DNA of 64,000 nucleotides. It comes from Streptomyces sp. HUAS CB01 (GTDB lineage Bacteria > Actinomycetota > Actinomycetes > Streptomycetales > Streptomycetaceae). The stretch spans positions 4,360,001 to 4,424,000 of the forward strand of contig NZ_CP129137.1 in NCBI RefSeq assembly GCF_030406905.1, given 5' to 3'. The notes under the pieces are model-generated. The model saw only the letters and a program-made list of their open reading frames with translations. It had not been told where the DNA came from and did not search any database. The position numbers and the translations under genes were made by a program. Positions 43,755 through 52,690 of this stretch are shown piece by piece (within the stretch, counting starts at the first letter, position 1; each line of letters begins with the position of its first letter).

Positions 43755-44240
43755 TCAGCGCGCCGGGACCTGGCCCGTGCCGTCGTCCTCGTCGTCCGGG
43801 AGTTTGCAGACCCGCTCCAGGAACAGCCCCGCGGCGATCACCCCGATACCCGCGAGGACCGCGAAGCCCGCGTAGATCGCCTGGTCCCGGCGCGCCGGGA
43901 CGTCGAGCGAGCCGAGCAGGAAGACCGCCACGCCGCCGTACACACCGCTGACGAGGGCCGCGACCAGCGCGCTCGCCTGGCCGAAGACGACCGCGCGGGC
44001 GGCCATGAGCGGCTCGACGCCCTTCGCCCCCGGCCGGCGCTCCCGCTGGGCCCGCAGCCGGGCCCGCAGCGACAGCGCGGTCGCCAGGAGGACCACGGCG
44101 ATCGCCGCCAGGACGATGGGCGCGGCCAGCGGCACGCTCGGCAGCGTGCCCACCGCGTCCCACAGCCGCGTGCCACCCCAGGACAGCACCCCGGCCACCA
44201 CGAACAGCCCGGCCAGTACCCCAAGCCGTAGTTGCTTCAC
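43755..44240 (-). CDS. DUF3180 membrane protein
   Basis: 161 residues with four membrane helices: LRLGVLAGLFVVAGVLSW, a second near 40-60, then VFGQASALVAALVSGVYGG and AIYAGFAVLAGIGVIAAGL. A basic loop (RARLRAQRERRPG) separates the pairs. Conserved at the end of the folate operon in actinobacteria, which suggests a link, but no function is known. The start is GTG 44240. It follows folK with a 54-nt gap. Confidence 0.85.
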   Translation of the reverse strand: MKQLRLGVLAGLFVVAGVLSWGGTRLWDAVGTLPSVPLAAPIVLAAIAVVLLATALSLRARLRAQRERRPGAKGVEPLMAARAVVFGQASALVAALVSGVYGGVAVFLLGSLDVPARRDQAIYAGFAVLAGIGVIAAGLFLERVCKLPDDEDDGTGQVPAR

Positions 44241-44294
44241 CGCACGCCCCTGTGTCCTTCGTCCTGGTGCCGGAGACCCTGAAGAGCGTAACGA

Positions 44295-44882
44295 CTACTC
44301 GGGCAGGCGGAGTTCCAGGTCCACGCGCGGCGCCACGCCCGTCCGGCCCACGCCGGACAGCAGCTCCGCGATTCCGCCCAGGCCCGGGAGCTGGGCCTCG
44401 GGCTCCACGTCGTGCCACGGGGCGAGGACGAAGGCCCGCTCGTGCGCCCGCGGGTGCGGAAGGGTGAGGAGCGGGTCGTCCGAGACCACGTCCGCGTACG
44501 CCACGATGTCGACGTCGATTGTGCGCGGACCCCAGCGCTCCTCGCGCACCCGGTCGAACGCCTCCTCGATCGCCTGGCCTCGCTCCAGCAGGGAACCGGG
44601 CGGCAGCGTCGTCTTCACGAGCACCACCGCGTTGAAGTACGGCGGCTGGGTGCCCGGCTCGACGCCCCACGGCTCCGTCTCGTACACGGGGGAGACCGCC
44701 TTGACCCGGATGCCGGGGGTGTCCTCCAGCAGGTCGATGGCGCCCTGGATCGTCTCCAGCCGGTTGCCCAGGTTGGACCCGAGCGCGATCACGGCGCGCT
44801 TGGGGTTGGACAGGGTGATGTCGGCCGCGTCGACCTGCTCGACGACGGCGGTGGGCACGGGCTGCACGGTGGGGTCGCTCAT
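44295..44882 (-). CDS. folK: HPPK, 6-hydroxymethyl-dihydropterin pyrophosphokinase
   Basis: 195 residues. It activates 6-hydroxymethyl-7,8-dihydropterin with ATP. ALGSNLGNR and WGPRTIDVDIVAY hold the pterin and Mg-ATP residues, and LPHPRAHERAFVLAPW follows. The N-terminal 25 residues before the fold (SDPTVQPVPTAVVEQVDA) are an actinobacterial extension. ATG 44882 overlaps the folB stop (ATGA) with GGAG ten bases upstream. Confidence 0.94.
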   Translation of the reverse strand: MSDPTVQPVPTAVVEQVDAADITLSNPKRAVIALGSNLGNRLETIQGAIDLLEDTPGIRVKAVSPVYETEPWGVEPGTQPPYFNAVVLVKTTLPPGSLLERGQAIEEAFDRVREERWGPRTIDVDIVAYADVVSDDPLLTLPHPRAHERAFVLAPWHDVEPEAQLPGLGGIAELLSGVGRTGVAPRVDLELRLPE

Positions 44883-45238
44883 GCACGGCTCCGGGTGATG
44901 GTGATGGTGACGTCGTCGAACGGGACGGTGATCGGGGCGTCGGGCTTGTGCACGACGACCTCGACCTCCTGGACGCCGGCGTGCTTGAGGCACTGCTGGG
45001 CGATGCGCTCCGCAAGCGTCTCGATCAGGTCCACCGGCTCCCCCTGGACGACGTCGACGACCTCCTCCGCCACCACTCCGTAGTGGACGGTCTTCGCCAG
45101 GTCGTCGTCGGCGGCCGCGGGACGGGTGTCGAGGCCGAGCACCAGGTCCACGATGAAGGTCTGGCCCTCCTCGCGCTCCCGGGGGAAGACGCCGTGGTGC
45201 CCGCGGGCCTTCAGGCCGCGCAGCGCGACACGATCCAC
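44879..45238 (-). CDS. folB: Dihydroneopterin aldolase
   Basis: 119 residues, the normal length. It converts dihydroneopterin to 6-hydroxymethyl-dihydropterin plus glycolaldehyde. The HGVFPREREEGQTF and DLIETLAERIA segments carry the active-site Glu and Lys region (VVVHKPDAPI). GTG 45238 is preferred to GTG 45247, since AGGAG lies eight bases before it and the protein then begins at the conserved VDRVALRGL. It overlaps folK by four bases. Confidence 0.93.
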   Translation of the reverse strand: MDRVALRGLKARGHHGVFPREREEGQTFIVDLVLGLDTRPAAADDDLAKTVHYGVVAEEVVDVVQGEPVDLIETLAERIAQQCLKHAGVQEVEVVVHKPDAPITVPFDDVTITITRSRA

Positions 45239-45430
45239 GCGAATCACTCCTGCTGTCGTAGTCCGGCGCGCACGCGGCCGCGTGCGGGCGGCAGCAGTGC
45301 ACGGATTCGAATCTACCTGCGGGGTCGGACACGACCTGCCCACGGGGGCCGTGGACGGACCGTCACCGGCTGGTGGCGGCGCCTACCCCGCAGCCGCGGA
45401 AACGAACCTCCCACAACCCGGTTTACCCAC

Positions 45431-45892
45431 TCACGGGGTGGAATCGCCGTCCTCTTCGTCGTCCGATTCCGCCAGAACGGGCGAACCGTGATGTGACCAG
45501 ATTCTCCACCCCTCGGGTGTGCGACGGAACACGTTGGTGGCCACGACCAGCTGCCCGACGAGGGGACCGAGCTCGCCGGCCTCCTCGGCGGGGCCGCCGC
45601 TGAGGATGTTCTCGGTGCAGGTCACGACGGCGGTGTCGCCGGAGACGCTCACCCGCACGTCGGTGAGGAAGAACTGGATGTACTCGGTGTTCGCCATGAT
45701 CAGGGCGTACGAGCGCAGCACCTCGCCGCGCCCCGAGAGCACCGGCCAGCCGGGGTGCACACAGGAGATGTCCTCGGCCTCCCCGCCGTCCAGCCAGAGG
45801 CCGGAGACCCCCTCGAAGTCGCCCCGTTCCATGGCCTCGTAGAACGCGGTGTTGGCGGCCTCCACGTTCTCGACGTCGGTACGTGAGGTCAC
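45431..45892 (-). CDS. NTF2-like protein inside the folate operon
   Basis: 153 residues with an NTF2/SnoaL-like fold: helix NVEAANTAFYEAMERGDFEG, strands around GEVLRSYALIM, and a C-terminal VATNVFRRTPEGWRIWSHHGSPV. Its GTG start overlaps the folP stop (GTGA, 45889-45892), so it is translationally coupled to folP. A 192-nt gap separates it from folB. Related proteins sit in the same place in other actinobacteria. The acidic tail (SDDEEDGDS) is unusual. It may be a pterin-handling protein. Confidence 0.85.
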   Translation of the reverse strand: MTSRTDVENVEAANTAFYEAMERGDFEGVSGLWLDGGEAEDISCVHPGWPVLSGRGEVLRSYALIMANTEYIQFFLTDVRVSVSGDTAVVTCTENILSGGPAEEAGELGPLVGQLVVATNVFRRTPEGWRIWSHHGSPVLAESDDEEDGDSTP

Positions 45893-46749
45893 CGGGCTCC
45901 CTCGACCGCCCGCGCGACCCGCACGGCGTCCGCCGTGGCCCGCACCTCGTGGACCCGGACCGCCCAGGCGCCCTCGTGGGCGGCGATCGCGGAGATCGCG
46001 GCCGTGGCGGCGTCCCGCTCGCGCGCGGGCGGCGGGGCCGCGGCGCCGTCGGCCAGGACGTGGCCGAGGAACCGCTTGCGGGAGGCGGCGACGAGGAGCG
46101 GCCGGCCCAGGGTGCGCAGCTCGGCGAGGTGGGCCACCAGCGCGAGGTCGTGCGCCGCCTGCTTGGCGAAGCCGAGGCCCGGGTCGACGATGAGCCGCTC
46201 GGCGGCGACACCGCCCGCGACGACGGCGTCCATCCGCTCGCGCAGTTCCGCGACGACCTCGGCGACGACGTCCCCGTACACGGCCCTGCTGTTCATGTCC
46301 TCGCTGAAGCCGCGCCAGTGCATGACCACGAAGGGAACCTCCGCCGCGGCGACGGCCGGGATCATCCCCGGGTCGGCGAGACCGCCGGAGACGTCGTTGA
46401 CGAGGGTGGCGCCGGCCGCGACCGCCCGGGCGGCGACGGAGGCGCGCATGGTGTCGACGGAGACGGTGACGCCCTCGCCGGCCAGCCCCCGCACCACGGG
46501 GAGGACGCGCCGCAACTCCTCCTCCTCGTCGACGCGGGAGGCGCCGGGACGGGTGGACTCACCCCCGACGTCCACCAGGTCGGCGCCCTCGGCGACGAGG
46601 TCGAGGCCGTGCTTGACGGCGGCCGTGGTGTCGAACCAGCGGCCTCCGTCGGAGAAGGAGTCGGGCGTCACATTCACGACCCCCATGACCGCACAGCGGT
46701 CCCACTCCGGCAGGCCCGTGGCCGTGCCCCGTCCGCGCAACGTACTCAT
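45889..46749 (-). CDS. folP: Dihydropteroate synthase
   Basis: 286 residues. It joins hydroxymethyl-dihydropterin pyrophosphate and p-aminobenzoate. Signatures are VMGVVNVTPDSFSDGG, DLVDVGGESTRPGA and VDPGLGFAK, all in TIM-barrel order; the sulfonamide-site loop is present. It is the first gene of the reverse operon folP - NTF2-like - folB - folK - DUF3180. The spacer to the lysyltransferase-like gene is 75 nt. Confidence 0.95.
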   Translation of the reverse strand: MSTLRGRGTATGLPEWDRCAVMGVVNVTPDSFSDGGRWFDTTAAVKHGLDLVAEGADLVDVGGESTRPGASRVDEEEELRRVLPVVRGLAGEGVTVSVDTMRASVAARAVAAGATLVNDVSGGLADPGMIPAVAAAEVPFVVMHWRGFSEDMNSRAVYGDVVAEVVAELRERMDAVVAGGVAAERLIVDPGLGFAKQAAHDLALVAHLAELRTLGRPLLVAASRKRFLGHVLADGAAAPPPARERDAATAAISAIAAHEGAWAVRVHEVRATADAVRVARAVEGAR

Positions 46750-46824
46750 ACGACCAGCCTAGGCCCGGAAGAGACCCGTCCATGCCGCTGCCGCTCCGGC
46801 CGGGTGCCGCTCCGGGCGGTCCCG

Positions 46825-48663
46825 CTACGCCGCGCGCACCTCGTGCTCCTGCGAGGCGGCCGGACGGATGTGGGCGCAGGGGCGGGGCGCCCTGGCCGTC
46901 CCGCGGCGGAACGGACGCGGCACGGCCAGGGTCACGAAGCCCTCCGCCTGCATGGCGGCGAATCCGATCCGGGGCAGGTCGCGGGTCTTGCGGAAGACCA
47001 CGAAGCGGGGCTCCCAGCGCGGCCGGAACTTGGCGTTGAACTTGTACAGCGACTCGATCTGGAACCAGCGGGAGAGGAAGACGAGCAGCCCCCGCCAGAC
47101 CCGCAGGACCGGTCCCGCGCCCAGCTGCTCACCGCGGGCGAGCGCCGAGCGGAACATCGCGAAGTTCAGCGAGACCCGGGCGATGCCGAGCTTCGGGGAG
47201 GCCTGCAGGGCGGCGACGATCAGCAGCTCGTTCATGCCGGGGTCGGCGGAGCGGTCGCGGCGCATCAGGTCCAGGGACATGCCGTCGGTACCCCACGGCA
47301 CGAAGTGGAGCACGGCCTTCAGGTCGCCGTACGGGCCCGGCTCGCCGTCGTCGGCCTTGTGCGCGGTGGCGATCACGCTGTCGCCGTCCGAGGGGTCGCC
47401 GATCCGGCCGAGGGCCATGGAGAAGCCGCGCTCCGTGTCGGTGCCGCGCCAGTCGTCCGCGGCCCGGCGTATCCGCTCCAGCTCGCCGTCCGAGAGGTCA
47501 CGGACGCGGCGGACGCGGGTCTCGTAGCCGTTGCGCTCGATGCGTTTCACCATCTGGCGCACGTTCCGCATGGCGCGCCCGGTGAGCGAGAAATCCGGGA
47601 CGTCCACCACCGCCTCGTCACCCAGCTCCAGGGCGTCGAGTCCGGTTTCACGGGTCCAGACCTGGCCGCCCGTCTCGGAGCACCCCATCACGGCAGGGGT
47701 CCAGGAGTGTGCCTTGGCCTCGTCCATGAAGCGCTCGATGGCGCCCGGCCACGCCTCGACGTCGCCGATCGGGTCGCCGCTGGCGAGCATCACTCCGGAG
47801 ACGACGCGGTAGGTCACGGCGGCCTTGCCGCTGGGGGAGAAGACGACGCCCTTGTCGCGGCGGAGCGCGAAGTGGCCGAGGGAGTCGCGGCCGCCGTGCT
47901 TCTCGAGCAGCTCGCGGAGCCTCGCCTCGTCGTCCGTCGTCAGCGTGGCGGCCGGGTGCTCGGGGCGGAACGCCAGGTAGATCGTGGTGACGGCGGTGAG
48001 CAGGCCGAGCGCACCGAGCGAGTAGCCGACGGTCCAGTCGACGCCGCTCTCGTAGCCGACCGGCCCTTCGAAGCCGAACAGCCCGAGCAGGACGTGCTCG
48101 AGACGGTCGGTGAGGCTGGGGCTGCCGATGACCTTGCCCGGGTGGGCGCTGACGACGACCAGTCCGAGGCCGATCGAACCGGCGCCCATCAGGACGAAGT
48201 TGGCGAGTGCCTTCCACCGGCTGCGCGGGTCGGGCAGCGCGGAGAACTCGCTGCGGTGGCGGAGCAGCAGCGCGAGCAGTGCCAGCGACAGCAGGACGCC
48301 GATGACCGAGTGGCGGTAGGCGAACTGCGCGGCGGCGCCGGCGGGCAGCAGGATCACCGCGGCTCGCCAGGCGCGCCGCTTGTGCCGCTTGAGGCCGTGC
48401 GCGAGGAGCAGCAGCAGGACGCCGGCGCTGAGCGACAGCGCGGCGGCGAACGGGCCGAGGGCGCCGGGGAGCACCTCGGCGAGGGCGTGCATCCGGCTGT
48501 GCCGGAAACGCGGGAAGACCCCTGCGGCGATGTCGATCAGACCGATGAAGGTGCAGGCGGTACCGACCAGCGCAGGAACGGATTCGGCGCGCGGGCCGCG
48601 GAGGATCCGGCGTACGCGATCCGGAACCAAGCCCGACTTATCCCCATCTATGGTGACAGACAT
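46825..48663 (-). CDS. Phosphatidylglycerol lysyltransferase-like membrane protein (DUF2156)
   Basis: 612 residues. At least six membrane helices fill the first 250 residues; the rest is the DUF2156 tandem-GNAT domain of MprF/LysX proteins (GHFALRRDKGVVFSPSG, FMDEAKAHSW, SLNFAMFRSAL). MprF/LysX transfers lysine from Lys-tRNA to phosphatidylglycerol, giving a positive surface and peptide resistance. Mycobacterial LysX carries its own LysRS domain, which is absent here. ATG 48663 has AGGAAG five bases upstream. It is divergent from the esterase-like gene. Confidence 0.85.
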   Translation of the reverse strand: MSVTIDGDKSGLVPDRVRRILRGPRAESVPALVGTACTFIGLIDIAAGVFPRFRHSRMHALAEVLPGALGPFAAALSLSAGVLLLLLAHGLKRHKRRAWRAAVILLPAGAAAQFAYRHSVIGVLLSLALLALLLRHRSEFSALPDPRSRWKALANFVLMGAGSIGLGLVVVSAHPGKVIGSPSLTDRLEHVLLGLFGFEGPVGYESGVDWTVGYSLGALGLLTAVTTIYLAFRPEHPAATLTTDDEARLRELLEKHGGRDSLGHFALRRDKGVVFSPSGKAAVTYRVVSGVMLASGDPIGDVEAWPGAIERFMDEAKAHSWTPAVMGCSETGGQVWTRETGLDALELGDEAVVDVPDFSLTGRAMRNVRQMVKRIERNGYETRVRRVRDLSDGELERIRRAADDWRGTDTERGFSMALGRIGDPSDGDSVIATAHKADDGEPGPYGDLKAVLHFVPWGTDGMSLDLMRRDRSADPGMNELLIVAALQASPKLGIARVSLNFAMFRSALARGEQLGAGPVLRVWRGLLVFLSRWFQIESLYKFNAKFRPRWEPRFVVFRKTRDLPRIGFAAMQAEGFVTLAVPRPFRRGTARAPRPCAHIRPAASQEHEVRAA

Positions 48664-48809
48664 CGCTTCCTGAGGCTCTCGAGAGAGTTCGTGGAGTCCA
48701 TGGCCGCAGAACGTTCGGCCCGGACAATTTGCGCTCTCTAGGACGGCACTTCCGGGCGGCGGGTTCATTGACTCTCAGGAAATTCTCACGGAAGAAGCTC
48801 GATCGCCTC

Positions 48810-49922
48810 ATGGGTCTCACCAGTAACAAGGTTCTGGCGCTGGCCGTTCTGGCCGCCGTGGCTCTCTTCGCCGCGACGATCTGGCTGTGGCCACGGCTCT
48901 CCCGTCGCGGCTGGCGCGCGGTCCTCGGCCGGGTCGGGCTGCTCCTGGCGACGCAGCTCGCACTGTTCGCCGCAGTGGGCCTGGCCGCGAACAACTCCTT
49001 CCTCTTCTACGGCTCCTGGGCCGATCTCCTCGGCCAGGAGCAGGAGATGGGGGAGGTCGTGGACCACTCCGCGAGCAGCAGGACCGTCAAGGTGGTCGGC
49101 AAGCAGAAGCTGGACGTCCCGGGGAGTTCACGGCCGGAGACGGGCGGCCAGATCCAGAAGGTGGTGGTCGTGGGCGAGAGATCGGGGATCGACAGCCCGG
49201 CGTACGTGTACCTGCCGCCCGAGTACTTCCAGCCCGCCTACGCGAGGAAGACCTTTCCCGTGACCGTCGTGCTGACCGGCTACCCGGGCACCGCGGAGAA
49301 CCTGCTCAAGGGCCTCAAGTACCCGAGGACGGCGTTCATGCAGGCCCGGGAGGGACGGATGCAGCCGATGATCCTGGTCATGATGCGGCCGACGGTGGCG
49401 CCGCCGAGGGACACAGAGTGCGTCGACGTCCCGGACGGGCCGCAGGCGGAGACGTTCTTCGCGAAGGACCTGCCGGCCGCCGTGTCGGCGACCTACCGGG
49501 TCGGCACCGGACCGCGCAGCTGGGGCATCATGGGCAACTCGACGGGAGGGTACTGCGCGCTGAAGATAGCCCTCCACCACCCCGAGCGGTTCGGTGCCGG
49601 AGCGGGCCTGTCCGCGTACTACAAGGCCGCGGAGGACCCGACCACCGGTGATCTCTTCCACGGGAACCAGGCCGAGCGCAAGCGCGCGAACCTGCTGTGG
49701 AGCCTGGACCACCGGCCGCAGGGTGCCTCGTCGTTCCTGGTGACCACGTCCGAGCAGGGCGAGGGGAACCTCAAGGGGACGCGCGAGTTCATCAGGAAGG
49801 TGAAGGCACCCGCACGCGTCTCGTCGATCACGCTGGACAGCGGCGGGCACAACTTCAACACGTGGCGCCGCGAGATCCCGCCGGCGCTGGTGTGGATGAG
49901 CGGCCGGCTCGGCGCGGCGTGA
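48810..49922 (+). CDS. Esterase D/antigen 85-type alpha/beta hydrolase with membrane anchor
   Basis: 370 residues. Two membrane helices (about 5-25 and 38-58), then an extracellular alpha/beta hydrolase of the putative esterase family. The nucleophile elbow reads GNSTGGY (GxSxG) and the catalytic His lies in DSGGHNFNTW. Relatives include FrmB and mycolyltransferase Ag85; Streptomyces has no mycolates, so another acyl ester is the likely substrate. ATG 48810 is chosen over an earlier TTG. Divergent from the lysyltransferase-like gene, which hints at a shared envelope role. Confidence 0.8.
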   Translation: MGLTSNKVLALAVLAAVALFAATIWLWPRLSRRGWRAVLGRVGLLLATQLALFAAVGLAANNSFLFYGSWADLLGQEQEMGEVVDHSASSRTVKVVGKQKLDVPGSSRPETGGQIQKVVVVGERSGIDSPAYVYLPPEYFQPAYARKTFPVTVVLTGYPGTAENLLKGLKYPRTAFMQAREGRMQPMILVMMRPTVAPPRDTECVDVPDGPQAETFFAKDLPAAVSATYRVGTGPRSWGIMGNSTGGYCALKIALHHPERFGAGAGLSAYYKAAEDPTTGDLFHGNQAERKRANLLWSLDHRPQGASSFLVTTSEQGEGNLKGTREFIRKVKAPARVSSITLDSGGHNFNTWRREIPPALVWMSGRLGAA

Positions 49923-50001
49923 CGTCCGGCTGACGCGCCTGAGCGCGGTTCCTGGACCTGAGCCGCCTCCCGCACCCGAACCACGGTCCCTCGCCGGGGT
50001 C

Positions 50002-51147
50002 TCAGCCGGAGGGGACCTTGTCGATGTCCACCGTGGTACGGGGGACGTCCTGGGCGTCCGCGTCGATGGAGCGGCGCAGGGCCTCGTGCAGCCGCCCCGG
50101 GGTCAGCACCCCGAGGAAGCGGCCCTTCTCCTCCTTGTCGACGACCGCTATCCACCCGGCGTCGTGCTGCAGCATCGTGGAGAACGCCTGCTTCAGGGAG
50201 GCGCCGACGGGCAGCCAGGCGTCCATGCGGCGGGCGTGCTCGCGCACGGTGCCGGTACGGCCGGCGTGCTCGGCGGAGATCCATCCGTGCAGATCGCCGC
50301 CGGGGTCCAGGACGACGGCCCACGGCGAGTCCAGCGTGCGGGGCAGCGGGTCGTCGAGGCGCACCACGGGCGGCTGCTCGAGATCGCCCTCCTCGACGGG
50401 GGTGACCGACAGCCGCTTGAGGCCCCGGTCCGCTCCGACGAAGTCCGCCACGTAGGGGTTGGCCGGTGCCCCCAGCACGGCGGCCGGGGCGCCGAACTGC
50501 TCGATCCTGCCCTGCCCGTAGACGGCGATCCGGTCGCCGAGCCGGACGGCCTCCTCGATGTCGTGGGTGACGAAGAGCACCGTCTTGCGGACGGCGGCCT
50601 GCAGCCTGAGGAACTCGCTCTGCAGGCGTTCCCGGACGACGGGGTCGACCGCGCCGAACGGCTCGTCCATGAGCAGGACCGGCGGATCGGCCGCCAGGGC
50701 CCGGGCCACGCCCACGCGCTGGCGCTGGCCGCCGGAGAGCTGCTCGGGGTAGCGGTCGCCGTACACGCGGGGGTCGAGGCCGACGAGATCGAGGAGTTCG
50801 GCGGCGCGCTCGCGGCCCCTGGCGCGCTTCCAGCCCAGGAGATGGGGCACGGTCGCGGTGTTCTCCAGGACCGTCTTGTGCGGGAAGAGGCCCACCTGCT
50901 GGATGACGTAGCCGATCCGGCGCCGCAGTTGGACGGGGTCGACGGTGGATATGTCGTCCCCGTCCAGGAATATCCGGCCCTCGGTCGGCTCGATGAGCCG
51001 GTTGACCATCTTCATGGTGGTCGTCTTGCCGCAGCCGGACGGACCCACGAGCGTGACGAGTTCACCCGCGGCGACCTCGAAGGAGAGGTCGTCCACAGCG
51101 GTCGTGCCGTCCGGGTACCGCTTGGTCACGTGCTCGAATCGGATCAT
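50002..51147 (-). CDS. OpuC-type osmoprotectant ABC ATPase with CBS domains
   Basis: 381 residues. Walker A GPSGCGKTT, signature LSGGQRQR, Walker B LLMDEPFGAVD and VTHDIEEA are intact. The C-terminal 120 residues are a pair of CBS-like units, which in OpuA/OpuC sense ionic strength. It energises uptake of glycine betaine, carnitine or choline with the divergent permease and binding-protein genes (51302-53677). ATG 51147 has GGGGAA close upstream. The 154-nt divergent spacer holds both promoters. Confidence 0.9.
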   Translation of the reverse strand: MIRFEHVTKRYPDGTTAVDDLSFEVAAGELVTLVGPSGCGKTTTMKMVNRLIEPTEGRIFLDGDDISTVDPVQLRRRIGYVIQQVGLFPHKTVLENTATVPHLLGWKRARGRERAAELLDLVGLDPRVYGDRYPEQLSGGQRQRVGVARALAADPPVLLMDEPFGAVDPVVRERLQSEFLRLQAAVRKTVLFVTHDIEEAVRLGDRIAVYGQGRIEQFGAPAAVLGAPANPYVADFVGADRGLKRLSVTPVEEGDLEQPPVVRLDDPLPRTLDSPWAVVLDPGGDLHGWISAEHAGRTGTVREHARRMDAWLPVGASLKQAFSTMLQHDAGWIAVVDKEEKGRFLGVLTPGRLHEALRRSIDADAQDVPRTTVDIDKVPSG

Positions 51148-51301
51148 GGTTCCCCATTGTGACGGGTGAGGGCGGGGCCTTGTGTGAAGGCAGTGTTGCC
51201 GGAACGCGAAGCTCCTCGGCGATTGTCGGTGGCGGGGGTTAGGGTCGGTTTCCGTTCGGCAACCGGTCGAACAGGCCGGACACGAGGACGGGGGTGGGGC
51301 G

Positions 51302-51994
51302 ATGGCGGGCCGGGACTGCCTCGTCACGAACGACTGGATCTGCGGCGAGTACCTGCGCTCCCGCAGCCAGGAGCTGGTCGACGCCACCGTGCAGCACGTC
51401 GGGATCACGGTCGCCTCGGTCGCGATCGGTCTCGTGGTGGCCTTTCCGCTGGCGCTGCTCGCGCGGGGCCGGCCCCGGTTCGCCGGGCCCGTGCTCGGGC
51501 TGACGACCGTGCTCTACACGATCCCGTCGCTGGCCATGTTCTCGCTGCTGCTGCCGTTCCTCGGCCTCTCGGCCGCCCTGGTGATCGCGGGCCTGGTGCT
51601 CTACTCGCTGACGATCCTGGTGCGGAACATGGTCGCGGGGCTGGAGGCGGTCCCCGCGGAGGCCCGAGAGGCCGCCCGCGGCATGGGCTACGGCCCGGCC
51701 CGGCTGCTGTGGGAGGTCGAGCTCCCGCTCGCCCTGCCGGCGCTGATGGCGGGCCTGCGGATGGCGACGGTCTCGACGGTCGCGCTCACCACCGTCGGCT
51801 CGATCGTCGGCCGCGGCGGCCTGGGCAATCTCATCGAGGACGCGCTGCCCAGCTTCTTCAAGGCGCAGGTGCTGACCGCCTCGCTGCTCTGCGTACTCCT
51901 CGCGGTCGCCGCGGATCTGCTGCTGCTGGGTGTGCAGCGGCTGCTCACGCCCTGGACCCGGATACGCGCGGCCGGGACCCGGGGGGCCCACTGA
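51302..51994 (+). CDS. OpuC-type permease subunit 1
   Basis: 230 residues, five to six membrane helices, with the BPD_transp_1 coupling loop EAVPAEAREAARGMGYGPARLLWEVELPLALP that contacts the ATPase. The N-terminal 25 residues (CLVTNDWICGEYLRSR) are a typical OpuCB start. The stop and the next ATG overlap (TGATG), so both permeases are made together. Substrate is inferred from the family and the binding protein. Confidence 0.9.
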   Translation: MAGRDCLVTNDWICGEYLRSRSQELVDATVQHVGITVASVAIGLVVAFPLALLARGRPRFAGPVLGLTTVLYTIPSLAMFSLLLPFLGLSAALVIAGLVLYSLTILVRNMVAGLEAVPAEAREAARGMGYGPARLLWEVELPLALPALMAGLRMATVSTVALTTVGSIVGRGGLGNLIEDALPSFFKAQVLTASLLCVLLAVAADLLLLGVQRLLTPWTRIRAAGTRGAH

Positions 51995-52662
51995 TGGACG
52001 TACTGGCCGGCACCTGGACATGGCTGACCTCCGGCGCCAACTGGTCCGGGGAGGGCGGAGCCTGGCACCGGCTGGGCGAGCATCTGTACGTCACCGGCGT
52101 GGCCATGGTCCTGGCCTGTGCCATCGCCCTGCCCGTCGCGCTGTGGCTGGGACACGTCGGCCGCGGCGGCGCCCTGGCCGTGAACCTGTCGAACGTGGGG
52201 CGGGCCGTCCCGGTCTTCGCGGTGCTCGCGCTGTTCATGGTCTCGCCGCTGCGCAGCGCCGGATACGTCCCGACGATCATCGCCCTGGTGCTGTTCGCGG
52301 TGCCGCCGCTGCTCACCAACGCCTACGTGGGCATGCGGGAGGTCGACCGGGCGGTCGTCGAGGCCGCGCGGGGCATGGGGATGTCGGGCGGGCAGCTCTT
52401 CGTCCGGGTCGAACTGCCTCTGGCGTACCCGATGGTCATGACCGGGCTGCGGTCCGCCGCGGTCCAGGTGGTGGCCACCGCGACGATCGCGGCGATGGTC
52501 GGGCAGGGCGGCCTCGGCCGCATCATCACGGCCGGGTTCAACACGTACGACACCCCGCAGGTGGTCGCGGGCGCCCTGCTCGTGGCCGTGCTGGCCCTCC
52601 TCGTGGAGGCCGTGCTGGTGGCGGTGGACCGCTTGTTCAGTCCGCTCCGGAAGACCGTGTGA
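51994..52662 (+). CDS. OpuC-type permease subunit 2
   Basis: 222 residues. The second membrane component has a leading amphipathic stretch (WTWLTSGANWSGEGG), about six helices and its own EAA loop (EVDRAVVEAARGMGMSGGQLFVRVELPLA). It pairs with the preceding permease as a heterodimer, as in Bacillus OpuCB/OpuCD. A binding-protein gene follows after 28 nt. Confidence 0.9.
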   Translation: MDVLAGTWTWLTSGANWSGEGGAWHRLGEHLYVTGVAMVLACAIALPVALWLGHVGRGGALAVNLSNVGRAVPVFAVLALFMVSPLRSAGYVPTIIALVLFAVPPLLTNAYVGMREVDRAVVEAARGMGMSGGQLFVRVELPLAYPMVMTGLRSAAVQVVATATIAAMVGQGGLGRIITAGFNTYDTPQVVAGALLVAVLALLVEAVLVAVDRLFSPLRKTV

Positions 52663-52690
52663 CGACTCACTCCCTTGGATGGTGAACCTG

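Noticed and set aside
45303..45313. GATTCGAATC resembling a tRNA T-loop
   Set aside because: No acceptor stem, D-arm or anticodon stem can be paired around it on either strand.
45883..48741. Open frame of about 950 codons on the plus strand
   Set aside because: It is antisense to folP and the lysyltransferase-like gene. Its Arg/Gly/Val/Asp composition is typical of high-GC shadow frames.
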